Source: Bifidobacterium moraviense (lineage in GTDB: Bacteria; Actinomycetota; Actinomycetes; Actinomycetales; Bifidobacteriaceae). Taken from it: a stretch of 36,108 nucleotides of DNA. Below are positions 16,775 to 25,846 of this stretch, one piece after another. The DNA lies in NCBI RefSeq assembly GCF_012932365.1, contig NZ_JAAIIH010000021.1:1-36108 (forward strand), written 5' to 3'. The translations under genes were made by a program, and so were the position numbers. Under the pieces are notes generated by a model. That model did no database searches and had not been told where the DNA came from. It saw only the letters and a program-made list of their open reading frames with translations. Numbering within the stretch: position 1 is the first letter of the stretch; every line of letters starts with the position of its first letter.

Positions 16775-17746
16775 TCACTGATGCGCCCAGCGCGCGGCCC
16801 ACGCCTGCCGGGGAACGCGCTCCCAGATGGGCTTCCTGCGGGTCCTGCGCCCGTCGCACAGCTGCTGGGCGGTCATGCGGGCGGTGAGCGGAACCGGGAT
16901 GCCGAGCACCCGCTCGAACGCCGACGCGACCCGCTGAGCCAGCTCCCCCTCGCCGGTCTCGTCCTGCAGATCGAGCCTCGTGGCCTTGACGTAGATCCAC
17001 TCGTCCCGCTCCAACGCCTCGCGCCGCTTGTCGTCCTTCAGCACCTGCGCGCTGCTGAACCGGTGGTATCCGCCGTCGTATTCGATGGCGATGCGCGCCT
17101 CCGGATAGGCCATGTCGGTGAGGACGGTGCGGCCCGTGCTCAGCAACACCGGATGGTTCACCAGCGGTTCCGGCAGTCCGTACCGCATGAGCGCCAGCCG
17201 CGTGCGGGTCTCCTGCGACGAGTCCGTGCCCTCCCGCATGAGGTTCAGGGCCCGTCGGCAGTTGCGCGAGCCAAGGAACTGCCCGGCGTCTTCCGCCCGG
17301 TCCATGTACGCGACGAACTCGGCGTATTCGGCGCGCGTCAGCCGCATGTTCCGTCGCATCATGGACTCGCCGAGGACGATCAGCTCGTCCAGCGACAGGA
17401 TGCCGGCGTAATGGGCCCACGTGCAGACGGGCGTGGTGCATTCCAGTGTCCGGCCGACGGCGATCGTGGCCAGAGGACCGTGCCATGTGAGGAACCGCAC
17501 GCCGTTGAGGCGGGTCTTGGCGTCCGTGGAGGCGACGACCACGTCGGCCTCGGCGCGCCGGCGTTCGGAGGGCGGTTCGAGGGGTTTCTCGATGGCGAGC
17601 AGCTCGAGCGCCTCGGAGCGTGCGAAGACCAGCCTGCGGCGGGTGCGGCTCTGCAGTTCCGTGCAGGCGGCGATGCGACGGTGCTTCAGCACGGTCAGCG
17701 ACTCCAACGAGAACGATTCGGCGGGCATGGTGATGGTGTCTGTCAT
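16775..17746 (-). CDS. DUF559/VSR-like nuclease-fold protein
   Basis: The 323-residue protein ends in a DUF559-type restriction-endonuclease-like domain: YPEARIAIEYDGGYHR carries the E...EYD acidic residues of a PD-(D/E)XK-like centre. It continues with KDDKRREAL and a WIYVKAT strand, as in very-short-patch-repair-type proteins. The first ~220 residues are not recognised beyond a general likeness to actinobacterial proteins with an AbiEi-like start. Whether it cuts DNA, and its target, are unknown; no methylase or antitoxin is next to it. ATG 17746 is favoured because TAGCGT (17759-17754, minus strand) is 7 nt upstream and TTGGCG lies 17 bp further, a leaderless promoter. Just behind that promoter is the palindrome/DnaA-box-like cluster at 17784-17816. 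Confidence 0.6.
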   Translation of the reverse strand: MTDTITMPAESFSLESLTVLKHRRIAACTELQSRTRRRLVFARSEALELLAIEKPLEPPSERRRAEADVVVASTDAKTRLNGVRFLTWHGPLATIAVGRTLECTTPVCTWAHYAGILSLDELIVLGESMMRRNMRLTRAEYAEFVAYMDRAEDAGQFLGSRNCRRALNLMREGTDSSQETRTRLALMRYGLPEPLVNHPVLLSTGRTVLTDMAYPEARIAIEYDGGYHRFSSAQVLKDDKRREALERDEWIYVKATRLDLQDETGEGELAQRVASAFERVLGIPVPLTARMTAQQLCDGRRTRRKPIWERVPRQAWAARWAHQ

Positions 17747-17753
17747 GGCTGAG

Positions 17754-17816
17754 ACGCTAGCCGCGCGCCTCCGTATCGCCAAACCATCCACAATCGGATT
17801 GTGGATAAGTGGATAA
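17754..17816 (-). promoter_or_regulatory. Promoter with palindrome and DnaA-box-like sites
   Basis: For the minus-strand nuclease-like gene, TTGGCG (17782-17777) and TAGCGT (17759-17754) are 17 bp apart. Directly behind lies ATCCACAATC-G-GATTGTGGAT (17786-17806), a perfect inverted repeat. It includes TGTGGATAA (17800-17808), the exact reverse complement of the DnaA box TTATCCACA, and AGTGGATAA (17808-17816) follows, differing at one base. CCATCCACA (17784-17792) is a third, weaker match. Confidence 0.55.
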
Positions 17817-18194
17817 GTGTGCATGGTTTCGGTGGACAACCCACACCCGACCGAGCCCCGGACGCGCCCCGTGCGACACCACCGCTCATGCGACGATATG
17901 AGACAAACGCCGGGGATGCCCGCCCGTACCGATACATTGGACGTTCAGCGGACATCGGCGAACACCGGCAGGCCTCGGCAGACCGAACCGAACCCGAACC
18001 GGCAAGACGCCCGGCAGCCGTCCGGCGACGGCCGGCCACCGACCGTCGCCACGCCGTCCGCCACGTCATCATGCCGCCATGCCGCCGCGACGCGGGCCGC
18101 CGCGCCGGGCGCCGCCGTTCCAGGGCACGCATGCGGCGGCGGAATCGAGAACGCGATCGGGACGCGATCGAAGGTGCAACAGAGCGAGGAGCGT
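17817..18194. other. Upstream region of the putP-like gene
   Basis: This ~380-base stretch is open in the symporter frame but codes for Arg/Pro/Ala-rich, unconserved-looking sequence, so I treat it as non-coding 5' region. No promoter for the symporter could be placed with confidence. Confidence 0.5.
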
Positions 18195-19820
18195 ATGGTT
18201 TCGGCTGATTTCTGGGTGTTTCTGGCGATGGTCATCTACTTCGTGTCGATGCTCGCCATCGGCTTCGCCTATTCAAAGCGGTCGAACTCCTCGGCCAAGC
18301 AGTACTTCGCCGGCGGCCGCGGCGTGGGCCCGTGGCTCACCGCACTGTCCGCCGAGGCGTCCGACATGAGCGGCTGGCTGCTCATGGGCCTGCCCGGCGT
18401 GGCCTACTTCACCGGTCTGGCGGACCCGATGTGGACCGCCACCGGCCTGGCGCTCGGCACCTACCTCAACTGGAAGCTCGTCGCCCGCCGCCTGCGCCAC
18501 TATTCGGTGGTGGCCGGCGACGCCATCACCATCCCCGACTTCTTCGCCAAGCGCTACCACGACGACAAGGCCGTCATCTCCACGATCGCCGCCGTCATCA
18601 TTCTCGTGTTCTTCTGCGTGTACGTCGGCAGCTGCTTCGTCACCGTGGGCAAGCTGTTCGCCACGCTGTTCGGCTTCGACTACCACCTGACCATGATCCT
18701 CGGCGCCGCCGTGGTGTTCGTCTACACCATCGTGGGCGGCTACCTGTCCGTGGTGGTGACCGACTTCGTGCAGGGCGTGCTCATGTTCTTCGCGCTGGCC
18801 GTGGTGTTCGTCGGCTCGATCGTCGGCGCCGGCGGCGTGACGCGCACCGCCGAGTTCCTGCGCGACATCCCCGGCTTCATCTCCGGCACGCAGACCGCCG
18901 CCCCGGCGCTCAACGAGCTGGGCGAGCAGATCATCCGCGACGGGCAGGCCGTGTTCGGCGCGCCCGGCGACTACGGCATCATCACGATCGTCTCGGTGCT
19001 CGCCTGGGGTCTGGGCTACTTCGGCATGCCGCAGGTGCTGGTGCGATTCCTCTCGATCCGCAGCGTCGACGAGGTGCGCAAGTCGCGCATCATCGCCACG
19101 TCGTGGTGCGTGGCGTCGCTGGCGTGCGCGATCGCGATCGGCCTCGTGGGACGCGCGATGATGCCGACGCACTTCCTCACCCAGTCGGCCGCGGAGAGCG
19201 TGTTCATCGTGGCCGCGCAGATCCTGCTGCCGAGCTTCATGTGCGGCGTGGTGGTGTCCGGCATCTTCGCCGCGTCGATGAGCTCCAGCTCCTCGTACAT
19301 GATCATCGGCGCCTCGGCCATGGGCGAGAACATCTTCCGCGGACTGCTGCACCGCAAGGCCACGGACCGTCAGGTGATGATCGTCGCGCGCGTGACGCTG
19401 CTCGTGATGTTCCTGTTCGGCATCCTCGTGGCCTACGACCAGAACTCCTCGATCTTCCAGGTGGTGAGCTACGCGTGGGCCGGCCTGGGCGCGTCGTTCG
19501 GCCCGCTGATGCTGTGCTCGCTGTACTGGCGCCGTGCGAACCGCCAAGGCGCGATCGCCGGCATGCTGGTGGGCACGGCCGCTGTGCTGGTGTGGCACAA
19601 CCTCGTGAAGCCGCTGGGCGGCGTGTTCGCGATCTACGAGCTGCTGCCGGCGTTCCTGCTCTCGCTGCTGGCGATCGTGGTGACGTCGCTGCTGACGCCG
19701 CCGCCGTCCGCCGAGATCCTCGACGAGTTCGACCACTACATGGACCGCCCGACCGACGCGATGGTCGACGGCGAGCTCATCGCCGCGGAGACGCTGGCGA
19801 GCAGGCATCCCACCGTGTGA
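18195..19820 (+). CDS. putP: Sodium/proline symporter (SSS family)
   Basis: This 541-residue integral membrane protein imports a substrate, most likely proline, with Na+. SGWLLMGLPGVAYFTG and GTYLNWKLVARRLR match the PutP signature, with the sodium-site Ala/Met of the first helices in ALSAEASDMSGW. About 13 hydrophobic segments run through the whole length, and SMSSSSSYMIIGASA marks the unwound later helix that binds sodium. ATG 18195 is chosen: the hydrophobic first helix follows at once (FWVFLAMVIYFVSMLAIGFA), and GAGGAG lies 3-4 nt upstream. Longer in-frame starts (17817) would add a non-membrane extension not seen in the family. The gene is unlinked to proline metabolism genes here, so the substrate is inferred from family likeness. 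Confidence 0.87.
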   Translation: MVSADFWVFLAMVIYFVSMLAIGFAYSKRSNSSAKQYFAGGRGVGPWLTALSAEASDMSGWLLMGLPGVAYFTGLADPMWTATGLALGTYLNWKLVARRLRHYSVVAGDAITIPDFFAKRYHDDKAVISTIAAVIILVFFCVYVGSCFVTVGKLFATLFGFDYHLTMILGAAVVFVYTIVGGYLSVVVTDFVQGVLMFFALAVVFVGSIVGAGGVTRTAEFLRDIPGFISGTQTAAPALNELGEQIIRDGQAVFGAPGDYGIITIVSVLAWGLGYFGMPQVLVRFLSIRSVDEVRKSRIIATSWCVASLACAIAIGLVGRAMMPTHFLTQSAAESVFIVAAQILLPSFMCGVVVSGIFAASMSSSSSYMIIGASAMGENIFRGLLHRKATDRQVMIVARVTLLVMFLFGILVAYDQNSSIFQVVSYAWAGLGASFGPLMLCSLYWRRANRQGAIAGMLVGTAAVLVWHNLVKPLGGVFAIYELLPAFLLSLLAIVVTSLLTPPPSAEILDEFDHYMDRPTDAMVDGELIAAETLASRHPTV

Positions 19821-19987
19821 AGTTGGCGTGAGGCATGGCGGACCGGCCGCGGCGAACCGGCCGCCTTGCCGTCCGTGTGAACACAGACCGCCCGCGCGCC
19901 GCACGACCGCCGCGGAGACGCTGAAGACCGGTCTGCGTCACGGCCCCGAGGACCTTTCCGCCACGACCGGCAGGGGCATCTGCGGTG

Positions 19988-20208
19988 GTATCTGCGGAGT
20001 CAGGGGCAGATTTTCCGTTCTGCGGGCAGATATCTGCAGAGTCAGGGTGCCTGCGCGCCCGCATGGCGGTACCAGACGACATGAAAACGGCTGAATACCA
20101 ATGGTGCGCTGCCGGCGTTGGCGCGTTATGCCGCCGGCAGCGCACCCTGACTATGCAGATATCTGCCCGCACGAGGCGAAAAGTACCCCTGACTCTGCAG
20201 ATACCCCC
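19988..20208. repeat. Nested inverted element, copy 3
   Basis: The full layout is a-b-centre-b'-a'. Units are GGTATCTGCGGAGTCAGGGG (~19988), GCAGATATCTGCAGAGTCAG (~20026), the inverted GCACCCTGACTATGCAGATA (~20142) and the inverted CCCCTGACTCTGCAGATACC (~20187). The centre holds its own hairpin, GTGCGCTGCCGGCG with CGCCGGCAGCGCAC (20104-20144). It lies between the converging ends of putP and the ThrE-family gene and fills most of the 19821-20244 gap; no gene is seen. Confidence 0.87.
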
Positions 20209-20244
20209 GACGGCGACCGTCTGCCCGCCGTCGCACGTCACACG

Positions 20245-22266
20245 TCACACGTCGTAGCGCCAGGACTTGTCCGTGAGCACGCGCGCCATGGCCAGGCCGA
20301 TGGGCAGGCAGACGATCACCATGAACGCGCGGAACGCCCAGTCGAGGGCGTTGATGGTGTCGAACCCGCCGAGGTAGAACATCGCGCGGTACATATACAT
20401 GCCCGGCACCATGATGACGATGGACGGCACGGTCAGGCAGATGCGCGGGTAGCCCAGGTGCGGCGGCAGCCAGCCGTGGCGCACCGAGGAGCGCCACGCG
20501 AAGGCGAGGATGCCCGCCAGGAAGGCGCCGACGAACGTGGCCGCTTCGGCCGGCACGCCGGCGTCGGTGATCTCCAGTCGCAGGGTGTCCGTGATGGCGC
20601 CGATCACCGCCGCCACCAGGCACATGCGCTGCGGCGAGTTGAACAGCACCGAGAAGCCCCACACGCCCAGGAACGCGAACACGAACCGCAGGCACGCGTT
20701 GATCCACGGGTTCAGCCCGAGCGGCTCGAACCCTTCCGGGTTGAGATGCACGATCACGGCCACCATCCAGCCGGCGAGCGTGGCCATGAGGATGATGCAC
20801 ATCACGTAGGTGATGCGCTGGATGCCGGACGGGAAGTCGATCTTCGCCATGTCGAGCCCGCCGGTGATGAGCGGGAATCCGGGGATGACGAACAGCATGG
20901 CGCCGATGTACGCGGTGTCGTGCGAGAGCGCGACCGGGTCGAACAGGCCCACGAGACGCAGCGTGCCGGTGCAGGCCAGCGCGGCGGCGGCCACGCACAC
21001 GAACGTGACGAAGAACTGGTTGAGATGGTGGGCGAACAGTCGCCGGCGCATCCACTGGCCGAGGCCGGCGCCCACGAACGCGCCGACCATGTCGTACGGG
21101 CCGCCGCCGAGCAGGAACACGAAGGACGCGCAGGCGATGGCCGAGGCGAGCCCGGAGAACCACGGCGCGTACAGCGGCTTGCGGCGTTCGATCAGGTCGA
21201 GCCGCTCGTGCGCCTGCCGCACGGTGATGCCCTTGTGGCGTTCGCGTCTGGGTTCCGCGCCCACATGGTCGAAGTGCTCGGCGTACTCGCCCTTGGGCGG
21301 CTGGTGCATGCGTCCGGACCTGTGCGCGTCGTTCCTCCCGTTCACGCCGTTGACGCCGGCCACGTAGCCCTCGTCGTCGAAGTGCCGGCTCTGGCGCTCG
21401 TCCCGTTCGGCCAGGCGCGCGGCCACGCGGTCGCGCACGGCGTCGCTGTCCCCGGCGAACACCTCCTCCTGGTCGTAGGTCTCCTCCTCGGACGCCTTCT
21501 GCTCCACGGACACGACCGGCAGCCCGTCGGCGAGCAGGCGGTGTGTCTCCTCGCTGTCGTCGTCGAGGGAGCGGACGGCGGCGGCCTCGCGCGATTCGGA
21601 GGCGACCCGTTCGGCGAGCTCCATGGCCTCCACGACCGGGTCCTCGGACGCCTCGCCGCCCTGCTCGGCCCTGAGCTCCTCGCGCAGGCGCTTGGCCAGA
21701 TCGGCGGAGTACTGCGAGGCGTCGCGTTCCTCGAGGTGCTGCACCACGCCCTCCGAGAGCTTCGACTGCACGTGGTACATGGAGCTCTTGCCGAGGTTCA
21801 CGGCGAACCAGTCGGCGAAGTGCTCGAGCAGCCAGATGCGTTCGGTGTTCACGCCGGTGGTGGGCAGGTCGATGACCTCGGTGATGCGGTTGCGCCCGTC
21901 GGTGCAGGTGGCCTCGATGTCGGTGAGGTTCACGTCGGCGCGCACGTGCACGCCCAGCGGGTAGGCGATGCGGTGCATCATCTCGCGCACGCGGAAGCTG
22001 CCGGTGCCGGCGCCCAGATCCAGCGTGCCCACGCGCACGATGACGCTGGCCTTGGCGGCGATGCCGGCGTCCACGATCGGCTTGTCCCAGTCGCGGGAGA
22101 TGTCCTCCATGTCCAGCGGGATGGAGTGCGTGTGGAACTTGCGTACGGCGTTGGCGCCGCGTGGCTGCGCGGCGTCCTGATGCGGGTGCTGGCGTCCGGA
22201 CGCATGCCCGTCGCCGCCGCGGGCCGAGGCGTCCGCCCGGCGACGCCTGAAATGCTCGAAGATCAC
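20245..22266 (-). CDS. Threonine/serine exporter family protein (ThrE-like)
   Basis: The ~673-residue protein has the ThrE layout. An N-terminal soluble DUF1212 domain (about 58-160: DAGIAAKASVIVRVGTLDL, then YPLGVHVRADVNLTDIEAT) is followed by about ten membrane helices (370 to the end) with GAMLFVIPGFPLITGGLDM in the first half and a second ThrE_2-like set later. Members export threonine and serine or other small molecules. Residues ~200-345 are an unusual acidic, charged insert (EEETYDQEEVFAGDSD) that makes the protein longer than the ~490-residue corynebacterial ThrE. GTG 22266 is preferred because TACATA (22279-22274, minus strand) lies 7 nt upstream, a leaderless start. In-frame ATGs at 22314 and 22362 are possible but lack support. 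It diverges from ppc. Confidence 0.8.
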   Translation of the reverse strand: MIFEHFRRRRADASARGGDGHASGRQHPHQDAAQPRGANAVRKFHTHSIPLDMEDISRDWDKPIVDAGIAAKASVIVRVGTLDLGAGTGSFRVREMMHRIAYPLGVHVRADVNLTDIEATCTDGRNRITEVIDLPTTGVNTERIWLLEHFADWFAVNLGKSSMYHVQSKLSEGVVQHLEERDASQYSADLAKRLREELRAEQGGEASEDPVVEAMELAERVASESREAAAVRSLDDDSEETHRLLADGLPVVSVEQKASEEETYDQEEVFAGDSDAVRDRVAARLAERDERQSRHFDDEGYVAGVNGVNGRNDAHRSGRMHQPPKGEYAEHFDHVGAEPRRERHKGITVRQAHERLDLIERRKPLYAPWFSGLASAIACASFVFLLGGGPYDMVGAFVGAGLGQWMRRRLFAHHLNQFFVTFVCVAAAALACTGTLRLVGLFDPVALSHDTAYIGAMLFVIPGFPLITGGLDMAKIDFPSGIQRITYVMCIILMATLAGWMVAVIVHLNPEGFEPLGLNPWINACLRFVFAFLGVWGFSVLFNSPQRMCLVAAVIGAITDTLRLEITDAGVPAEAATFVGAFLAGILAFAWRSSVRHGWLPPHLGYPRICLTVPSIVIMVPGMYMYRAMFYLGGFDTINALDWAFRAFMVIVCLPIGLAMARVLTDKSWRYDV

Positions 22267-22504
22267 ATGCCTATATGTACCCTCACGCGCCGAAAACCGG
22301 AGGCGGCGCCGCATGGAGGCCGTGCGGGGCCCGCGTTCCGATCGTGGATGTTCGTAATACAAGTGTCGATTTCGCGCCTAGAATGGTGCGCACAACCGAT
22401 CGAATGCGAAGGCTTTGGGCTTGGTACGTCTGGCCTCACACAACCGCGGAGGAGCCGCGGAGGGCCAGTTGACGAGCAACCGGACATTCGGTGAAGGAGG
22501 TCTG

Positions 22505-25252
22505 ATGACAACAGAACAGCAGATCAACGCTGCGGACGCCGGGATCCTGACGTCCGGTACGGGCCGCAAGGGGCCCGAGGAGCGTGATCTACCGTCTTCC
22601 CTGAAGCAGGACATGGATCTGTGCCTGCGGATTCTGCGAGATGTGCTCGGCGAGTTCGATCCCGAGCTGCTCACCCAGTTCGACACCGTGCGCGCGTACG
22701 CCGTGGAGGCCAGCGCCGAGCACTTCGGCCTGACCGATCCGAACCCCGACGAGGACGGTCTGGCGGAGGCCGTGAAGACCATCGATGCGATGAAGCTCCA
22801 CGACGCCCAGCTGCTCGCCCGCGCGTTCGCCACGTACTTCCACCTCGCCAACCTGTGCGAGGAGAACTACCGCGTCTCCGTGCTGCACAGCCGCGAGAAC
22901 AAGGTGGCGGAGGACGAGGCGGTCGACCCGGTCAACGAGATGACGCTCGCCTACCACCAGCTCCTGCAGGAGCTGGGACCGGCCAAGGCCAAGGAGCTGC
23001 TGAACCGCCTGGAGTTCCATCCGGTGTTCACCGCGCACCCCACCGAGGCCCGCCGCAAGGCCGTCGAAGGCAAGATCCGCCGCATCTCCGAACTGCTGGA
23101 GCAGCACAAGCTGCTCGGCGGCACGGACAAGAAGGAGAACTGCCGTCGTCTCTACAACGAGATCGACGCGCTGTTCCGCACCTCCCCGATCGCGCTGAAG
23201 AAGCCGACCCCGGTGGAGGAGGCGGACACGATCCTCGACATCTTCGACAACACGCTGTTCCATACCATCCCCAAGGTGTACCGCCGCTTCGACGACTGGG
23301 TGCTGGGCGACAAGGCCGGGCTCGTGGAGCCGGTATGCCCCGCGTTCTTCCACCCGGGCAGCTGGATCGGCTCCGACCGCGACGGCAACCCGAACGTCAC
23401 CGCCAAGGTGAGCCGTCAGGTGGCGCGCAAGTTCTCCGACCACGTGCTGGCCGCCCTCGAGGAGGCCACGCGCACGGTGGGCCGCAACCTGACGATGGAG
23501 GCGGAGACCACGCCGCCGAGCACCGAGCTCAAGAGCCTGTGGAACCGTCAGAAGGAGATGAGCGAGCGTCTGACCGACAAGGCCGCGCTGATCTCCACCA
23601 AGGAGCTGCACCGCGCCGTGATGCTGGTGATCGCCGATCGCCTGCACTACACGATCCTGCGCGACGCGGACCTGATGTACCACACCTGCGACGACTTCAT
23701 CGCCGATCTCAAGGTGGTGCAGCATTCGCTGGCCGCCGCCGGCGCGAAGCGCAGCGCCTATGGCCCGCTGCAGGATCTGATCTGGCAGGCCCAGACGTTC
23801 GGCTTCCACATGGTGGAGATGGAGTTCCGCCAGCATTCCGTGGTGCATGCTCGCGCCCTCGCGGACATCCGCGAGCACGGCCTGCACGGCGAACGCGGCG
23901 AGCTGCAGCCGATGACGCACGAGGTGCTCGACACCTTCCGCGCGCTCGGCTCCATCCAGAAGCGCAACGGCATCAAGGCCGCGCGGCGCTACATCATCTC
24001 GTTCACCAAGAGCGCGCAGAACATCAAGGACGTGTTCGAGCTGAACCGTCTGGCGTTCGCGCACCCGGAGGACGTGCCGACCATCGACGTGATCCCGCTG
24101 TTCGAGCAGCTCGAGGATCTGCAGAACTCGGTGGACGTGCTCGAGGAAATGATCAAGATCCCCGAGGTGCAGGCTCGTCTGAAGGCCACCGGCGGCAAGC
24201 TCGAGGTCATGCTCGGCTACTCGGATTCGTCCAAGGATGCCGGCCCGACCTCCGCCACGCTGGCGCTGCACTCCGCGCAGGAGCGCATCGCCAAGTGGGC
24301 CGAGTCGCACAACATCGATCTGACCCTGTTCCATGGCCGCGGCGGTGCCGTGGGCCGTGGCGGCGGCCCCGCGAACCGCGCGGTGCTGGCGCAGCCGGTC
24401 GGCTCCGTGAAGTGCCGCTTCAAGCTCACCGAGCAGGGCGAGGTCATCTTCGCCCGCTACGGCAACCCGGTGCTGGCCGTGCGCCACGTGGAGTCGGTCG
24501 CGGCGGCCACGCTGCTGCAGTCCGCGCCGAGCGTGGAGAAGCGCAACACCGAGATGACGCGCAAGTACGCCGACATGGCGGCCGCGCTGGACAAGGCGTC
24601 GCACGAGCGGTTCCTCGACCTGCTCAACACCCCGGACTTCGCGCCGTGGTTCTCCACGGTCACGCCGCTGACGGAGATCGGCCTGCTGCCGATCGGCTCC
24701 CGTCCGGCCAAGCGCGGTCTGGGTGCGAAGTCGCTCGACGATCTGCGCACGATCCCGTGGATCTTCTCGTGGGCGCAGGCGCGCATCAACCTGGCCGCGT
24801 GGTACGGTCTGGGCACGGCGTGCGAGCGGTTCGGCGACCTCAAGACCATGCGCGAGGCGTATGAGGAGTGGCCGCTGTTCTCCACGTTCATCGACAACAT
24901 CGAGATGTCGATCGCGAAGACCGACGAGCGCATCGCGAAGATGTACCTCTCGCTGGGCGACCGCGAGGACCTCAACGAGAAGGTGCTCTCCGAGATGGAG
25001 CTCACCCGCAAGTGGGTCCTGAAGATCGTGGGCGACGAATGGCCGCTGCAGCACCGTCACGTGCTCGGCCAGGCCATCCGCATCCGTTCGCCGTACGTGG
25101 ACGCGCTGTCCGTCACGCAGATGCTGGCGCTGCGTTCGCTGCGCAAGAAGGTGGACAAGGAAGAACTCAGCAAGGACCAGCAGGCCGGGTTCATCTACCT
25201 GATCCTCTGCACCGTTTCGGGCGTCGCCGCGGGCCTGCAGAACACGGGCTGA
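22505..25252 (+). CDS. ppc: Phosphoenolpyruvate carboxylase
   Basis: This 915-residue cytoplasmic enzyme adds bicarbonate to PEP, giving oxaloacetate for aspartate-family and glutamate synthesis. Catalytic signatures are VFTAHPTEARR (catalytic His H178) and FHGRGGAVGRGGGP (609-622), with GYSDSSKDAGPTSA before it and SWIGSDRDGNPNVT in the first third. Length and C-terminus (ending QNTG) are normal for the family. AAGGAGG lies 5 nt before ATG 22505, the strongest ribosome site in the window. The carbonic anhydrase gene 3.4 kb downstream could supply bicarbonate, though it is not in the same operon. Transcription probably ends in the hairpins at 25274-25360. Confidence 0.97.
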   Translation: MTTEQQINAADAGILTSGTGRKGPEERDLPSSLKQDMDLCLRILRDVLGEFDPELLTQFDTVRAYAVEASAEHFGLTDPNPDEDGLAEAVKTIDAMKLHDAQLLARAFATYFHLANLCEENYRVSVLHSRENKVAEDEAVDPVNEMTLAYHQLLQELGPAKAKELLNRLEFHPVFTAHPTEARRKAVEGKIRRISELLEQHKLLGGTDKKENCRRLYNEIDALFRTSPIALKKPTPVEEADTILDIFDNTLFHTIPKVYRRFDDWVLGDKAGLVEPVCPAFFHPGSWIGSDRDGNPNVTAKVSRQVARKFSDHVLAALEEATRTVGRNLTMEAETTPPSTELKSLWNRQKEMSERLTDKAALISTKELHRAVMLVIADRLHYTILRDADLMYHTCDDFIADLKVVQHSLAAAGAKRSAYGPLQDLIWQAQTFGFHMVEMEFRQHSVVHARALADIREHGLHGERGELQPMTHEVLDTFRALGSIQKRNGIKAARRYIISFTKSAQNIKDVFELNRLAFAHPEDVPTIDVIPLFEQLEDLQNSVDVLEEMIKIPEVQARLKATGGKLEVMLGYSDSSKDAGPTSATLALHSAQERIAKWAESHNIDLTLFHGRGGAVGRGGGPANRAVLAQPVGSVKCRFKLTEQGEVIFARYGNPVLAVRHVESVAAATLLQSAPSVEKRNTEMTRKYADMAAALDKASHERFLDLLNTPDFAPWFSTVTPLTEIGLLPIGSRPAKRGLGAKSLDDLRTIPWIFSWAQARINLAAWYGLGTACERFGDLKTMREAYEEWPLFSTFIDNIEMSIAKTDERIAKMYLSLGDREDLNEKVLSEMELTRKWVLKIVGDEWPLQHRHVLGQAIRIRSPYVDALSVTQMLALRSLRKKVDKEELSKDQQAGFIYLILCTVSGVAAGLQNTG

Positions 25253-25273
25253 TTTTCGCCCCGTGAACATAGC

Positions 25274-25320
25274 GGTGTTCCTGTTCTTACGCGCACTGTG
25301 CGCGTGGGAACAGGAACACC
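25274..25320 (+). terminator. 22-bp hairpin after ppc
   Basis: GGTGTTCCTGTTCTTACGCG... pairs along 22 positions with ...CGCGTGGGAACAGGAACACC around a CTG loop. The only departures are two adjacent T/G positions, which are wobble pairs in RNA. It begins 21 nt after the ppc stop. No T-run follows, but a second hairpin is immediately downstream. Confidence 0.65.
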
Positions 25321-25328
25321 GCGAGGCG

Positions 25329-25366
25329 GCAAGGCCTCCGCGCTATTGCGGAGGCCTTGCCTTTCC
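25329..25366 (+). terminator. Terminator hairpin, first copy
   Basis: GCAAGGCCTCCGC (25329-25341) and GCGGAGGCCTTGC (25348-25360) form a perfect 13-bp stem with loop GCTATT, followed by CTTTCC. Nearly the same hairpin and ~30 bp of following sequence recur at 25847-25901, on the other side of the small gene. Confidence 0.7.
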
Positions 25367-25409
25367 TATTGCTCATCCCTACGCCGAAGCGAGATCTTAT
25401 GTCAAAAAA

Positions 25410-25769
25410 GTGAAAATTGTCGTAGCTGTTATGACGACGCTGCTCGTTGCCTGCATAGGATTCCTATTCTGCGGCATGTATTTTCAATGGTTTGAAGGAC
25501 ATATCACAGCAGTCACGATGATTGCCAAGGATGAGCGTGGGATACCGGTGCGTGGATGCAATATGTCCATATCTACCGATCTTGAACTCTTGGCGGTAGC
25601 CAGATACACCAATTCTTCCGGAACGCTTACCCAATCCGCAAAACCGGGAACCGCTACTCTGATGGTGCACTGTGACCCGCGATGGTCGGCGCCTTTTTCG
25701 GTGAGCAAAGAAGTTCCCGTCACCATTGACAACACGGGCACGCAGACCATCGTGGTCACCGTTCCGTAG
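25410..25769 (+). CDS. Small membrane-anchored protein, low GC
   Basis: The ~119-residue product is not recognised by name. It starts with a hydrophobic segment (IVVAVMTTLLVACIGFLFCG) that should anchor it in the membrane or act as a signal. About 90 extracytoplasmic residues follow that look like a small Ig-like or carboxypeptidase-regulatory-like beta domain (AKDERGIPVRGCNMSISTD, then SSGTLTQSAKPGTATLMV). Two Cys in the outer part could pair. GTG 25410 is my choice; ATG 25431 would cut into the hydrophobic segment, and the frame further upstream passes through terminator hairpins. There is no good Shine-Dalgarno. Base composition is far lower in G+C than all its neighbours, and the gene is flanked by direct copies of one terminator, so recent acquisition is likely. 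Confidence 0.55.
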   Translation: MKIVVAVMTTLLVACIGFLFCGMYFQWFEGHITAVTMIAKDERGIPVRGCNMSISTDLELLAVARYTNSSGTLTQSAKPGTATLMVHCDPRWSAPFSVSKEVPVTIDNTGTQTIVVTVP

Positions 25770-25846
25770 TGTTGCCGACACACCGCCAACCACACACTTA
25801 TCCATGATTACGGTCCATCAGAGACCGCAATCATACATGCCAGAGT

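Noticed and set aside
17817..18194. Upstream in-frame extension of the putP-like gene
   Set aside because: It would put ~125 Arg/Pro/Ala-rich residues before the first membrane helix, which is not seen in the family, and GAGGAG fits ATG 18195.
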